From Lewinellaceae bacterium (GTDB taxonomy: Bacteria > Bacteroidota > Bacteroidia > Chitinophagales > Saprospiraceae), in NCBI GenBank assembly GCA_016716135.1, contig JADJWX010000002.1, forward strand, positions 744,001-808,000: a stretch of DNA of 64,000 bases, in the 5' to 3' direction. The notes beneath the pieces were generated by a model. The model did no database searches. It saw nothing but the letters and a program-made list of their open reading frames with translations, and was not told where the DNA came from. Positions within the stretch are counted from its first letter, which is position 1; each line of letters begins with the position of its first letter. The translations under genes were made by a program, and so were the position numbers. Below, piece by piece: positions 50,935 through 61,054 of this stretch.

Positions 50935-52221
50935 TTACAAGCCGAAGGTCGCCCGGCCCAGGTAGGTGGCCGCATCGCCCAGTTCTTCCTCGATCCGGAG
51001 CAGTTGGTTGTACTTGGCCACCCGGTCGGAGCGCGATGCCGAGCCCGTTTTGATCTGGCCGGTGTTGAGCGCCACGGAAAGGTCGGCGATGGTGGTGTCT
51101 TCCGTTTCGCCGGAGCGGTGGCTGATTACCGAGGTGTAGGCGTGGCGGGTGGCGAGGTTAACCGATTCGATGGTCTCCGTGAGGGTGCCGATCTGGTTGA
51201 CTTTGATCAGGATCGAGTTGGCAATTTTCTCGTCGATACCCCGCTGGAGCCGCTCGGTGTTGGTGACGAACAGGTCGTCGCCCACCAGCTGGATGCGGTG
51301 GCCCAGCGTTTCGGTCATGGTTTTCCAGCCATCCCAGTCGTCTTCGGCGCAGCCGTCTTCGATCGAGTAGATGGGGTAGCGGTTGCACCAGTCTTTCCAG
51401 AACGCCACCATGTCGTTGCGGCTCAGGCGGTCGCCGGTCGATTTTTTGAACACGTACTCGCCGGTTTTGGCGTCAAAAAACTCGGAGGAGGCTGCGTCGA
51501 GCGCGATGACGACATCGTCGAGCGGCCGGTAGCCGGCGGCTTTGATGGCCGTCATGACCATCTGGATGGCTTCTTCGTTGTTTTTTATGCCGGGTGCGAA
51601 GCCGCCTTCATCGCCGACGTTGGTGGCGTAGCCCTTGTTTTTGAGCACTTTTTTCAGGTGGTGAAAAATCTCTACCCCCATGCGCAGGCCTTCGCTGAAG
51701 GTTTCGGCGCCGATGGGCATGACCATGAATTCCTGGAAGTCGATGCCGTTGTCGGCATGCGCGCCGCCGTTGAGAATATTCATCATCGGCACGGGCAGCA
51801 CGTGGGCGTTCACGCCGCCCAGGTAGCGGTAGAGCGGCTGGCCAAACTCTTCGGCAGCTGCCTTGGCCACCGCGAGCGAAACCGCGAGGATGGCGTTGGC
51901 GCCGATCTTGCTCTTGTTGCGCGTACCGTCGCGGCCGATCATCAGGCGGTCGATCTTGATCTGTTCGGCGACTTCGAGACCGACGATTTCTTCGCGGAGC
52001 ATGGTCTCCACATTTTTTATGGCCTGGCGGACGCCTTTGCCGAGGTAGCGGCCTTCCTCGTTGTCGCGGAGTTCAACGGCTTCATGCACGCCGGTGCTGG
52101 CGCCGGAAGGCACCGCTGCGCGGCCCATAAAGCCCATTTCGGTCCAGATTTCTACTTCAATAGTTGGGTTGCCGCGGGAGTCAATTATTTCGCGGGCGAT
52201 AATGTCGCGGATTGCGCTCAT
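50935..52221 (-). CDS. eno: Enolase
   Basis: 428 residues, full length. MSAIRDIIAREIIDSRGNPTIEVEI at the N-terminus, PSGASTGVHEAVELRD, the metal-site IALDAASSEFFD (Asp and later Glu in SIEDGCAEDDWDGW and GDDLFVTN) and the signature LIKVNQIGTLTETIESV, with SHRSGETEDTTIADLSVAL near the C-terminus. It catalyses 2-phosphoglycerate to phosphoenolpyruvate in glycolysis. It follows a 322-residue unknown gene on the minus strand by 36 bases, so they may be co-transcribed. Convergent with the permease across a composite palindrome. Confidence 0.97.
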   Translation of the reverse strand: MSAIRDIIAREIIDSRGNPTIEVEIWTEMGFMGRAAVPSGASTGVHEAVELRDNEEGRYLGKGVRQAIKNVETMLREEIVGLEVAEQIKIDRLMIGRDGTRNKSKIGANAILAVSLAVAKAAAEEFGQPLYRYLGGVNAHVLPVPMMNILNGGAHADNGIDFQEFMVMPIGAETFSEGLRMGVEIFHHLKKVLKNKGYATNVGDEGGFAPGIKNNEEAIQMVMTAIKAAGYRPLDDVVIALDAASSEFFDAKTGEYVFKKSTGDRLSRNDMVAFWKDWCNRYPIYSIEDGCAEDDWDGWKTMTETLGHRIQLVGDDLFVTNTERLQRGIDEKIANSILIKVNQIGTLTETIESVNLATRHAYTSVISHRSGETEDTTIADLSVALNTGQIKTGSASRSDRVAKYNQLLRIEEELGDAATYLGRATFGL

Positions 52222-52257
52222 GGTCAGTGATTGATTGAGTGGATAAGTGAATAAAGG

Positions 52258-53223
52258 TTAACAGCCCATGCCCCAGTAATAGGCGGCAGCCAGGCGGAGC
52301 AACTCGCCGGTGCGTGCGTTTGAACTGAGGAACAGGTAATCGGTGCAGCCGCCTTCGCCGAATGCGCAACGCCCGATGAGCACATCGGGTTTGCCGTCGC
52401 CGTCGAGGTCGCCCCACCATTTGAGCAATGCGGATTCATCTCTGGGATTGAAAAAGGCGCTCAGGTCTTGTTTCGTTAAAAAATTGTTGCCGGATTCGGA
52501 TTTCAGCGCGGCCCAAATTTTTAAATCGCGCTTTTCGAGCAAGCCGGTTGACAGTTCATAACTGCCGGTGCCCAGGACCGCGACGAAGTGGTCGGAATGC
52601 CGGAGGGGGGCGTGAAAACTTGTTAGCAACACGTTTGCTCCAGGGTTCAATTCATAGTGAAAATCAATTTCCTCGCCCCATTGGTCGTGGCGCAGGTAAT
52701 AATCGCCGACGATGCCGGTTTTTAGTTCCCGGTCGGTGCCGATGACAAATGTGCTGCCGGTTGCGCCGGCGTGCAGGATCGGTTCGAGGCCGCCGGTTAT
52801 TTCGACGGAATCCAGTTTGGTAAAAACCGTCGTTTTGCGCAGTTCGTCGCCCTCAGGCGTTTTGTACAGGGCATACCAGTTTTTTACGTTGGGCAATTCC
52901 GCCACGATCGTATTTTCATAAAAAAGATAAAAATCGGCCTTGAGGTAGGCGCCGAAGGCGTAGCCGGTTTGGCCCTGGTACCCTACCCGCACCCAATATG
53001 CGCTTTTCCCGTCGATCACATCCCAAACCGGGGGCTGGTCCTGCCGGCTGAGGTTTTCCACTGCGGCGCCTTGCGGCAATACCGACAACACAGCGGCATC
53101 GAGCCGGGGTGCTTCGCGTAATTTCAGGGCCGAGGCCGTGACTTCCAGGTTGTCCGACCAGAGTGGCGATTGGGGCATAGCCGGATTTGGAAACAGGAAG
53201 AGTAAAAAAAACAGTATGCGCAT
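52258..53223 (-). CDS. Exported SH3-like domain protein of unknown function
   Basis: 321 residues from the ATG at 53223: a signal peptide (MRILFFLLFLFPNPAMPQ) followed by a bacterial SH3-like stretch (ALKLREAPRLDAAVLSVLPQGAAVENL ... YWVRVGYQGQTGYAFGAYLK). The remainder (about residues 90-321) is strand-rich and ends ELLRLAAAYYWGMGC; a Ca-loop-like DLDGDGKPDVLIGR near residue 275 resembles a beta-propeller/FG-GAP repeat. Role unknown; cell-wall or surface binding is possible from the SH3-like part. It is 36 bases upstream of enolase and divergent from the patatin gene. Confidence 0.72.
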   Translation of the reverse strand: MRILFFLLFLFPNPAMPQSPLWSDNLEVTASALKLREAPRLDAAVLSVLPQGAAVENLSRQDQPPVWDVIDGKSAYWVRVGYQGQTGYAFGAYLKADFYLFYENTIVAELPNVKNWYALYKTPEGDELRKTTVFTKLDSVEITGGLEPILHAGATGSTFVIGTDRELKTGIVGDYYLRHDQWGEEIDFHYELNPGANVLLTSFHAPLRHSDHFVAVLGTGSYELSTGLLEKRDLKIWAALKSESGNNFLTKQDLSAFFNPRDESALLKWWGDLDGDGKPDVLIGRCAFGEGGCTDYLFLSSNARTGELLRLAAAYYWGMGC

Positions 53224-53386
53224 AGGGGCGTGGTTTTGGTGGGGCAAAAGTAGCCAAAATTCGGGAGGGAATATTGGACGGAAAGAACAGGATTTACCGG
53301 GATTTATCTGTTTGACCTTTCAAAATCCTGAATACCTGTCCAACTCCGCGTATTTTTCGGCAGGTTTAATCAAGCATAAGTACCAA

Positions 53387-56257
53387 ATGACAAAAAAGCA
53401 GCCGCCTTCCGACAACACAGCCACTTCCAAATTCGACCCGCAAAACCCGCCCGATTTTGTCGAACGCTCCCATCACATGTTGGCGGTCGAAATGGAGCAG
53501 TACCTGAAAGAACGCCGTAAAAACAATGACCTGGAACCACCGGCGCACGACAACCTTGCCGGCCTGTGTATCTCGGGCGGCGGCGTGCGTTCGGCCACGC
53601 TGGGGCTGGGGATGTTGCAGGCGTTCATGCAAAAGGGCATCCTGAAAAAATTCGACTACCTGAGCACCGTTTCCGGCGGCGGGTTTATCGGCGCCTGCCT
53701 GAGCTCGCTGATGAGCCGCGAGCCGTATAATACCGAAAAATTCAGTCCAAAACCCAATCCCAACCTGCGCTTCAAAGCCGAAAATGTCGGCCTCGACGAA
53801 ACCAACAATCCCCTGAGCCTGAAATTCCGCTACGAGTACAAGCCCTTGGAAAAAACCACCCTGACCGCCAAACATCAGCTCCTGCACTTGCGCCAATACG
53901 GCGAATACCTGACCCCGCGCAAGTCGATGCTGGGCTGGGATGTGAGCCGGGCAGTGGGCGCCCTGGTAGGCGGAATACTGATCCACGGCCTGTTGTTTTT
54001 GCTCCTGCTTGCCGGCGTAATGCTGATCCACCACGTGTTATTTGCGTTGCTGTCGGATGGAAATTTTCTGGATACCCTGCGCGCCCCGCAGGATTTTTAC
54101 AATCAGTACCATCCGGATGCGCCGGTGCCCACCGATTATTTCCGCTCCGTTGAAAGCTGGCAAAATGCCGATCTGTTGGGAAAATTGCAGATTTGGTATC
54201 GCTGCCACCTGGTGCCGCAGTTTTTCCTGATTACACAGGCGGCTACTGCCCATTGGGTATTTTCATTGGCATTTGCCCTGTTTGGCGCTATTTTAGGCTG
54301 GTTGTTTATCCGGCGTTCACGGCGTATTCCGGTGCAGGTCGCCCAAATGGAGGAAGATGAAGCCCGTTATAAGGACCCGGAAACCGACAAACTGCACGAC
54401 CGCCCGGGCGGCGACGACCTGCTCCGGCATGTTTCCTGGCCGTTTATCCGGCATTTTACCGAGGCAGCGTATTTGCTGGGGCCTGCACTGGCCTACGTGC
54501 TGACCATTGTGTTGTACAAAACCGGTTATCTGCATGGCCAGGAATATTTCCTGTTGTTGTCATTGCCGTTTTGCTATTCGGCAGGGATGCTGCTGGGTGT
54601 GCACTTTCCAGTCTCCCTGTTTTTTGTCAACAATGCGAAAGAACGGGTGAGTGGCCGGCTCTACCGCTCGTTTTACAACGGCATGCAGGGCGCCACTTTT
54701 TTGGGGCTGCTCATCTCCTTGCTGTTTCCTCTGGTGATCATTTTGCTGTTCGGCAACCACGGTTTGGTGGTGCGGCTCCTGTTTTCCTTCATCCCGGTGG
54801 TCGTCGTTTATTATTTCACCATGCGGAGTCTCGGCGGCGACGGGCAGCGGAGCTGGATCAACAAAATTCTGCGCAGTGTGCAAATGCCGCTGCTCAACCT
54901 CTCCATCTTTTTATTTGTGGGTCTGGCCCTGGCCTGGGTCTCCAATTTGTTGTTCGAAATGGAATGCGCCTGGGCGCCCAACGCCGCCGACCGGCTTCCG
55001 GTGGCAGCGGTGATGTTTGCGGTGTGTTGCGCGCTGATCCTGTTCTTCGGTTTTGCTGCCAATTCCAACGACATTTCCCTCCACTATTTCTACCGCGACC
55101 GGCTGTCGGAGGCCTACCTGCGAACCGACGGACGCGTGCAACGGCCCAAAAAACCGGAGCCACAACCCGGAGACAAGGTCCGCGTGCAACCGAAAGACCT
55201 GTTCGATGTCACCTTGCGCAACCACGAGAATTTGCGCCTGGCCAATCTCGGGGAAGACAACATGCGGGCGCCCTACCACCTCATCGTGGGTGCGCTGAAC
55301 CTGCAGGGCTCGCACGACTTATCGAAGAAAACCCTGAAAAGCGACCACTTCATTTTTTCCAAATATTTCATCGGCTCGCGTACCACCGGTTATTACCGCA
55401 CCAACAAATACCGCCACGGCGGCACCAAACTGAGCACCGCCATGGCCATTTCGGCGGCAGCCGTGGCCAGCGGCATGGGGTTGCGCAGTTTTGCCGCCTC
55501 CAATTTTTACATGACCCTGTTCAATTTGCGCACAGGCTATTGGATCGAAAATCCCTGGTACCTGAACAAGGAATCCGAGGAGGCGCGGCTGGAGGCAAAA
55601 GGCGTACGCGTACGGCGCAGCTTCCATGAATGGCTGATCAAGGTAACCAGGCGCTATCCCTTTTGGCTGCTCAACCTCATCCGGGAGTACACCGGCAACC
55701 TGAGCGCCAATTCCCGTATGGTCTATGTGTCCGACGGCGGCCATACGGGCGATAACCTCGGCCTGTTGCCCCTCGTGCAGCGCCGCTGTCGCACGATCGT
55801 GATCGCCGATTTTGAGGAAGACGGCCGTTTTTCCTTTGGTTCGTTCAACCAGGCGGTGCGCCTGAGCAAGGCGATTTACAATGCGGATGTGGAAATCGAC
55901 CTGGGGCCGCTGCTGCCCAAGCAATCGGAGGAAGGCCTGCTGCTGAGCCCGGCCAGTGTGGCGGTAGGCAAGATCCGCTACCCGGCCATGCACGACATGC
56001 CGGAAATGGAGGGGCAAATTGTTTACCTGAAATCTTCCGTGAGCCTGTTGCAGGAAATCTCCGATCTGGCGCCCGAAGATCCGCCGCCGCCACTGACCGA
56101 GCCTGCGCCCGTTTTTGTATTGAATTATTTCAAAAACAACCCCGCGTTTCCGCACCAGTCGACCGCCGACCAGTATTTCGATGAGGTGCAATTTGAAGCC
56201 TACCGGATGCTGGGCGAGCATATCGGGCGGCAAGCGGCGGGGCGGGTACGGTTTTAA
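53387..56257 (+). CDS. Polytopic patatin-like phospholipase
   Basis: 956 residues from the ATG at 53387. The oxyanion-hole GGGVR (residues 64-68) and the nucleophile Ser96 in STVSGGGFIG mark the patatin N-terminal half; the catalytic Asp783 is in VSDGGHTGDNLGL. Between the two lies an insert of more than 500 residues with about eight membrane helices (around 190-220, 275-305, 360-380, 385-415, 435-455, 458-480, 500-525, 535-560). So the Ser-Asp dyad is closed only in the folded membrane protein. Cleaves an acyl ester of a membrane lipid, most likely. The ORF upstream of 53387 is non-coding antisense. Single gene, followed by a small DUF820-like gene on the minus strand. Confidence 0.87.
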   Translation: MTKKQPPSDNTATSKFDPQNPPDFVERSHHMLAVEMEQYLKERRKNNDLEPPAHDNLAGLCISGGGVRSATLGLGMLQAFMQKGILKKFDYLSTVSGGGFIGACLSSLMSREPYNTEKFSPKPNPNLRFKAENVGLDETNNPLSLKFRYEYKPLEKTTLTAKHQLLHLRQYGEYLTPRKSMLGWDVSRAVGALVGGILIHGLLFLLLLAGVMLIHHVLFALLSDGNFLDTLRAPQDFYNQYHPDAPVPTDYFRSVESWQNADLLGKLQIWYRCHLVPQFFLITQAATAHWVFSLAFALFGAILGWLFIRRSRRIPVQVAQMEEDEARYKDPETDKLHDRPGGDDLLRHVSWPFIRHFTEAAYLLGPALAYVLTIVLYKTGYLHGQEYFLLLSLPFCYSAGMLLGVHFPVSLFFVNNAKERVSGRLYRSFYNGMQGATFLGLLISLLFPLVIILLFGNHGLVVRLLFSFIPVVVVYYFTMRSLGGDGQRSWINKILRSVQMPLLNLSIFLFVGLALAWVSNLLFEMECAWAPNAADRLPVAAVMFAVCCALILFFGFAANSNDISLHYFYRDRLSEAYLRTDGRVQRPKKPEPQPGDKVRVQPKDLFDVTLRNHENLRLANLGEDNMRAPYHLIVGALNLQGSHDLSKKTLKSDHFIFSKYFIGSRTTGYYRTNKYRHGGTKLSTAMAISAAAVASGMGLRSFAASNFYMTLFNLRTGYWIENPWYLNKESEEARLEAKGVRVRRSFHEWLIKVTRRYPFWLLNLIREYTGNLSANSRMVYVSDGGHTGDNLGLLPLVQRRCRTIVIADFEEDGRFSFGSFNQAVRLSKAIYNADVEIDLGPLLPKQSEEGLLLSPASVAVGKIRYPAMHDMPEMEGQIVYLKSSVSLLQEISDLAPEDPPPPLTEPAPVFVLNYFKNNPAFPHQSTADQYFDEVQFEAYRMLGEHIGRQAAGRVRF

Positions 56258-56270
56258 TAGTGGAGATGCA

Positions 56271-56696
56271 TTACCGCAAAAATGTATTTAAATCATAACC
56301 AATAGTTTCGCAAAAAGATGGATTGTCGGTTATTTCACCGGAACCAAGCCGGTATTTGCGCCAACTTTTATGGGTGTAGTTGTAAACAAAGCCTTCCTGA
56401 ACATCATAGTCGTGCATCAGTTCGACTAATTTCTCAAAGTCTTTCCGCACACCGGCGCTGGTAGAAACTTCGATCAGGACCTTGTTTTGTCCGGTCTTGT
56501 TGTCGAAAAGCAAAATATCAGGTGTCGGGCTGGTTTTGCCTTCATCGATCATTGTTTCGGTAAACGGTTCGTAGGGGATTTTTCCAAGCTTGTAAAACAA
56601 GTTGCCTAACTCAGTCATGAGTTGTCCAATGACGCGTTGGTGGGCTTTTGGTGCGTTAACTCCCATGATGATAGTATTGTCCAGCATAGTCGGCAA
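56271..56696 (-). CDS. Short Uma2-like PD-(D/E)XK protein
   Basis: 141 residues. The restriction-endonuclease-like core is SPTPDILLFDNKTGQNKVLIEVSTSAG (PD, then an I-E-V strand), followed by RKDFEKLVELMHDYDVQEGFVYNY. N-terminal NAPKAHQRVIGQLMTELGNLF (with the R-IG-L helix) is Uma2-like, but the protein is shorter than the 190-210 residues of typical Uma2. It is convergent with the patatin gene and not linked to a methylase or toxin-antitoxin gene. Nuclease activity is not shown. Confidence 0.68.
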   Translation of the reverse strand: MPTMLDNTIIMGVNAPKAHQRVIGQLMTELGNLFYKLGKIPYEPFTETMIDEGKTSPTPDILLFDNKTGQNKVLIEVSTSAGVRKDFEKLVELMHDYDVQEGFVYNYTHKSWRKYRLGSGEITDNPSFCETIGYDLNTFLR

Positions 56697-56761
56697 AATA
56701 ATTGTATTGCAAAGCTAAGTGAAAATGGCTTTTGCGCCAAGGATAATTTAACGCGTGATTT

Positions 56762-59700
56762 TCAATTATCCCGCACCCCATCCGCGTCCGTCACAAATTC
56801 CGTCGGGCTGATCCCAAACTCCTTTTTGAACGCCCGGCTGAAAGAATTCGGCAGGTCGTAGCCTACCTTGTAGGCAATTTCCGACACCGTCAGTTTATTT
56901 TGCTGGAGCAGGTCCTTGGCGCGTTTGAGGCGGAACGATTTGAGCAGGTCGATCGGTTTTTTTCCGGTAAGTTGTTTGATTTTCCGGATGAAGTGCATGT
57001 GGCTCAGATGCACCAGCTCGCACATTTTGTTCACATTGAATTCCGGCTCTTCGAGGTTGTCTTCCATGATGCGGATGACCTTGTTCAGGAGCTCGTCGTC
57101 GTGCGAGGAGAACTGGATTTCTTTGGGCGTGAGCAGGAATTCCCGGTTGAAATATTCGCGCAGTTGTTGCCGGTGGTTCAGTTGGTTTTCCACCCGTATT
57201 TTTAACAACTCGGGGTTGAACGGCTTGGTGATGTAATCGTTGGCGCCCTTTTGATAACCCGACAACCGGTTTTCATCCAGGTTTTTGGCGGTGAGCAAAA
57301 TGACCGGGATATGGCTGGTGAGCAGGTCCGATTTTATTTTTTCACAAAATTCAAGGCCATCCATTTCGGGCATCATTACGTCGCTGATGATCAGGTCGAT
57401 GGTATGGGTGTGCGCCATGGCCAGACCGGCCCGGCCGTTTTCAGCCTTGAGGATGCGGTATTGGCCGTGCAAAATACTTTCGAGGAAAAGCACCATGTCG
57501 GGGTTGTCCTCGACGATCAGTATGCGCGGGTTTTGTTTTTGCGCAATGCCGTTTCCGTTTCCATTCGCCGGTTCAAACCGGCTGGTATACGAGTTCAGCA
57601 GAAGATGGGCTTCTTCCTTCGCCAGGGCCAGGGTGCGCGGCTCGGCATCGGCTTTTTTGAGTTTTTGCGCCGGCAATTGTACGGCCGGGAAAAAAACGTA
57701 AAACGTGGTGCCTTTGCCCGGCGTGCTTTCCACCCGGATGGCGCCCTGCATGACTTCGAGCAGGTCTTTGATATAGGCCAGGCCGATTCCGGAACTCAGG
57801 GGGTCGTTTTTGTCCTTTTCGGATGCAAAATACCGCTCGAAAATATGCGGGAGCGCTTCCGGGCTTATGCCCGAACCGGTGTCTTCGACAGTCAGTTGAA
57901 AATAGCGGTCGTAAACGGCCGGAAGTTCATATTCGCCGGCGTTGACGACGCGCAAATCCACGGTGATACTGCCGCCATCCGGGGTGTGCTTGAACGAGTT
58001 GGAGAGCAGGTTTACCACAATTTTTTCCAGCTTGTCCGGATCAAGTGCAGCGGGTTTAATTTTGCCATGGTGGCTGAAGCCAAGGTAGATATCCCGTTCA
58101 ATAGCCAGATTTTCAAACAGTTGGGTGATCCCGGAGACAAATTCCGGCAGTTGAATTTCATACAAATTCAACTCGAGCGCGCTTTGCTCGATCCGGCGAA
58201 TTTCGAGCAATTGGTTGATCAGTTTCAACAACCGGGAGGCATTGCGTTCGATAATGCCGTACAGCCGCTTGCGTTCGTTGCCATCGAGGCGGTCGCCCGT
58301 TTGCTGCAACTGGTCGACCGGGCCAAGGATGAGGGTGAGGGGCGTCCGGAGTTCGTGCGAAATATTGGTGAAAAAACCCACTTTGGCCTTGGACAACTCT
58401 TCCACCTGAACGACCATTTCCTCCAGTTGGTCGCGTTGCCAGGCAATCTCGTGGTTGCGCTCCTCGAGGTCTTTGTTGGTCGATTCCAGCGCTTTAGCCT
58501 GCGAAAGGATTTTCTCCTGCTGGGCCAGGATTTCCTGGTTTTGCTGTTCGATCTTTTTGCTCTTGTCCTTGATTTTTTTATTGGTGCTTTGCAGTGCCTG
58601 GTTCAGTTTTTCCAGTTTTTGTTTTTTGGAGATTACGCGGTATTCATAAATGCCCAGAATGGTCAGAAAACTCAGGATCAATAAAATAAACCAGCCTTGT
58701 TTCCAAACCGGGGGCAGTACTTCAAATTTAATCACGGCCGGCGTGGGGTCTACGTTGAAATCCATGTCACGCGCCCGGACCTCCAGCACGTGGCGCCCGC
58801 TCGACAGGCTCATGAAGGTGTTGTGGTTTTCGTGGCTGAACACCGACCAGGGGCCGCCGTCGATCCGCCAGGAATACTGAAGCCACTGGGCATCCGACTG
58901 GGCGTAATAATCGCGCCCGGCCCATTTTATGACGGCGTTGCCGTCCGGCGGTACTTCCGCATTGAAAAAACTGACGGTGGTTTCCGGCGGTTTCTGGTCG
59001 GGGATGTACCGGTAGGCGGCAAAATTGCGGAACAAGCCATCCTGCGTTTTGCTGTGTGTAAACGCGCGCCGTTTCCAGCTGCGGCTTGATTTATTGATCC
59101 AAACAGCGCCGTGGCTGTCGTGCAGGAGCATGCCGCCTTCAAAATCCATGTTGAGATCGGGCGGGAAAATATTGCTGACCCAGCTGGTGCCGTCGAAACA
59201 ACAAATCCCGTTTTCTGTGGCAACCAGAATGTATTTGTCCCGGATGACATCAACGCTAATGATGGTATTGCTTGGCAGGCCGTGATCGGTATTGTAATTG
59301 GTCCATTTTTTTCCGTCAAAAATGAACACGCCGTAGTACCGCGAGCCGGCAATAAGCCATTTGGACGTGCTGTACACCACGTTCACGTATTGCCGCAAAC
59401 TTTCGTCTTCGGGTTGTTGCCAGGATTTGCCGTCGTAAAAATACAGGCTGCCGCCGCCGATCCAGATGCGCCCGTCTTTCGACTGGCCGATGCCATACAC
59501 GTTGGACTGCAGGAGGCCGTTTTCGTGGTAAACATGGTGTTTCCAAGTCGGATTGTCGGATGTCGGATTGGCCAATTCAAGCACCCCGCCGAGCTGGCCT
59601 TTGTCGGCTTGCCGGTCTACGGCGCCGCCAAACCATAGCGTGCCGTCGGCGGCTTCAAATACCGCCCGGTAGTCGATACCCCAGGACAGTTTTGCGTGCA

Positions 59701-61054
59701 CCTGGCGTTCCCAGTGGTCGGTGTGCAGCACAGCGGTAGCGGCTTCACCCGCATGCGAGCCTGCGGCCCATATCTGCCCTTTCGAGGTGATAATCAGCCG
59801 GATCGGCGCATCCATCAGGCCGTCGCGGGTGTCGAAAGCCGTCCAGGTATTGCCCTTGCGGCGGATGATTTTGCCGTGCACATCGATAAACCACTGCTCG
59901 CCGGTGGCCGTTTCGCCCTGAAAATTCAGTTCGGCATACGATGCCCAGTGATCGGTGGAAAAGTCGAGCAGAAATACTTTCGATTTGAATCCGGCCACCC
60001 AGATTTTATTGCCGGTACTTTTTTGCAGCAAAAGCCGGTTTGCGGGTATGGCAAATTCCGGAGCGGCATAAAATTTCCACTTGTTGTTTTTGAAGGTGTA
60101 CAATTTTCCGAGCGTGCTGATCCAGATAGTGCCGTCGGCCGTTTGCACGATGTCGGTAGCGTACTCATCGCCGCCGCAATGGTCGCTGAGTTTAATGTAC
60201 TGGCGGTTGGCGCCCTGAAAAACGGTGATGCCCGTTTTGTAGGTGGTGTTGATCACCCAGATTTTGCCGTCTTGCGTTTCCAGCAGGCGCTGGGTTTCAC
60301 CGAGTTTGGTGTTTTCATCGGAGCCGATCAGCTCATAATCGGTGATGCCCGGCGTTGTTGCGGCCGGCAGGCGGAATTTCAGCAGCCTGCCGGTTTCGCC
60401 CGGCATCGTGATTGCCATCCAGACCACGCCGTTGCGATCTTCGAGTACATCGGATATTTCGGTAAAATCCGAATCGCCCACCCGGAGTTGTTCCGGCAGG
60501 CGTACCCAGTTTACCTCCCGGACACGGGTTTTTAGCGCTTCCATACGCGCTGTGGAGGTATAAAAATCCGGGCGGTCTTTTTTTGAAAAATGCAGGACAC
60601 CCTGGTTGGAACTAACCATAATGCTCCCGTCGGCCAGTTTGCGAATTTGGGTAAACGTAATTTGCACACCCTCCGGGACAGGGAATAGCACTGACCAATG
60701 TTTGCCGGAATAGCGATAAACCCCTTTGGGTGTGGTAGCATAAATTTGGTCGCTGGTGGCCGCATAAACCTGGTCAACCGGTGCGGCATCCAGGCCGTTT
60801 GCGGCGTTGTGCCGCTTCCACTCGTAGCCGTTGTACTCAAAAACGCCTTCGTTGGAGGCTACCCAAACCCGCCGGTCTGGTCCCTCCATAATATCGCGGG
60901 CGCCCTTGCCTTCGAGCTCCGGAAAATGCTTCCAACGCCACGACTGCGTGAGCGGATTAATCATTTGGGGATAATACGGCTCGGCAGACCAAGCGGTCAG
61001 CGCGGTGCCTAAATAAAGGAGGATGCCCGTTAATACACTAAACCCGTTTTGCAT
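56762..61054 (-). CDS. Hybrid two-component system sensor-regulator (HTCS)
   Basis: 1430 residues in the full HTCS order: signal peptide (1-23), two-component regulator beta-propellers (about 40-690), Y_Y_Y domain (about 700-780), one membrane helix (786-805), coiled coil (810-890), HisKA with His900 in FFTNISHELRTPLTLIL, HATPase (about 1005-1125; NLLSNSFKHT, DTGSGIS), receiver with Asp1225 in LIISDVMMPEMDG, and a C-terminal AraC helix-turn-helix pair (about 1330-1425). Periplasmic ligand binding would drive DNA binding by the same chain. It is divergent from the kduD-KduI/IolB-GH28 genes, so it most likely regulates them in response to pectin-derived oligosaccharide. Confidence 0.96.
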   Translation of the reverse strand: MQNGFSVLTGILLYLGTALTAWSAEPYYPQMINPLTQSWRWKHFPELEGKGARDIMEGPDRRVWVASNEGVFEYNGYEWKRHNAANGLDAAPVDQVYAATSDQIYATTPKGVYRYSGKHWSVLFPVPEGVQITFTQIRKLADGSIMVSSNQGVLHFSKKDRPDFYTSTARMEALKTRVREVNWVRLPEQLRVGDSDFTEISDVLEDRNGVVWMAITMPGETGRLLKFRLPAATTPGITDYELIGSDENTKLGETQRLLETQDGKIWVINTTYKTGITVFQGANRQYIKLSDHCGGDEYATDIVQTADGTIWISTLGKLYTFKNNKWKFYAAPEFAIPANRLLLQKSTGNKIWVAGFKSKVFLLDFSTDHWASYAELNFQGETATGEQWFIDVHGKIIRRKGNTWTAFDTRDGLMDAPIRLIITSKGQIWAAGSHAGEAATAVLHTDHWERQVHAKLSWGIDYRAVFEAADGTLWFGGAVDRQADKGQLGGVLELANPTSDNPTWKHHVYHENGLLQSNVYGIGQSKDGRIWIGGGSLYFYDGKSWQQPEDESLRQYVNVVYSTSKWLIAGSRYYGVFIFDGKKWTNYNTDHGLPSNTIISVDVIRDKYILVATENGICCFDGTSWVSNIFPPDLNMDFEGGMLLHDSHGAVWINKSSRSWKRRAFTHSKTQDGLFRNFAAYRYIPDQKPPETTVSFFNAEVPPDGNAVIKWAGRDYYAQSDAQWLQYSWRIDGGPWSVFSHENHNTFMSLSSGRHVLEVRARDMDFNVDPTPAVIKFEVLPPVWKQGWFILLILSFLTILGIYEYRVISKKQKLEKLNQALQSTNKKIKDKSKKIEQQNQEILAQQEKILSQAKALESTNKDLEERNHEIAWQRDQLEEMVVQVEELSKAKVGFFTNISHELRTPLTLILGPVDQLQQTGDRLDGNERKRLYGIIERNASRLLKLINQLLEIRRIEQSALELNLYEIQLPEFVSGITQLFENLAIERDIYLGFSHHGKIKPAALDPDKLEKIVVNLLSNSFKHTPDGGSITVDLRVVNAGEYELPAVYDRYFQLTVEDTGSGISPEALPHIFERYFASEKDKNDPLSSGIGLAYIKDLLEVMQGAIRVESTPGKGTTFYVFFPAVQLPAQKLKKADAEPRTLALAKEEAHLLLNSYTSRFEPANGNGNGIAQKQNPRILIVEDNPDMVLFLESILHGQYRILKAENGRAGLAMAHTHTIDLIISDVMMPEMDGLEFCEKIKSDLLTSHIPVILLTAKNLDENRLSGYQKGANDYITKPFNPELLKIRVENQLNHRQQLREYFNREFLLTPKEIQFSSHDDELLNKVIRIMEDNLEEPEFNVNKMCELVHLSHMHFIRKIKQLTGKKPIDLLKSFRLKRAKDLLQQNKLTVSEIAYKVGYDLPNSFSRAFKKEFGISPTEFVTDADGVRDN

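Noticed and set aside
53138..53386. In-frame 83-residue extension of the patatin gene
   Set aside because: It overlaps the 5' end and promoter of the divergent SH3-like gene and lacks conserved character; the ATG at 53387 is followed at once by patatin-like sequence.
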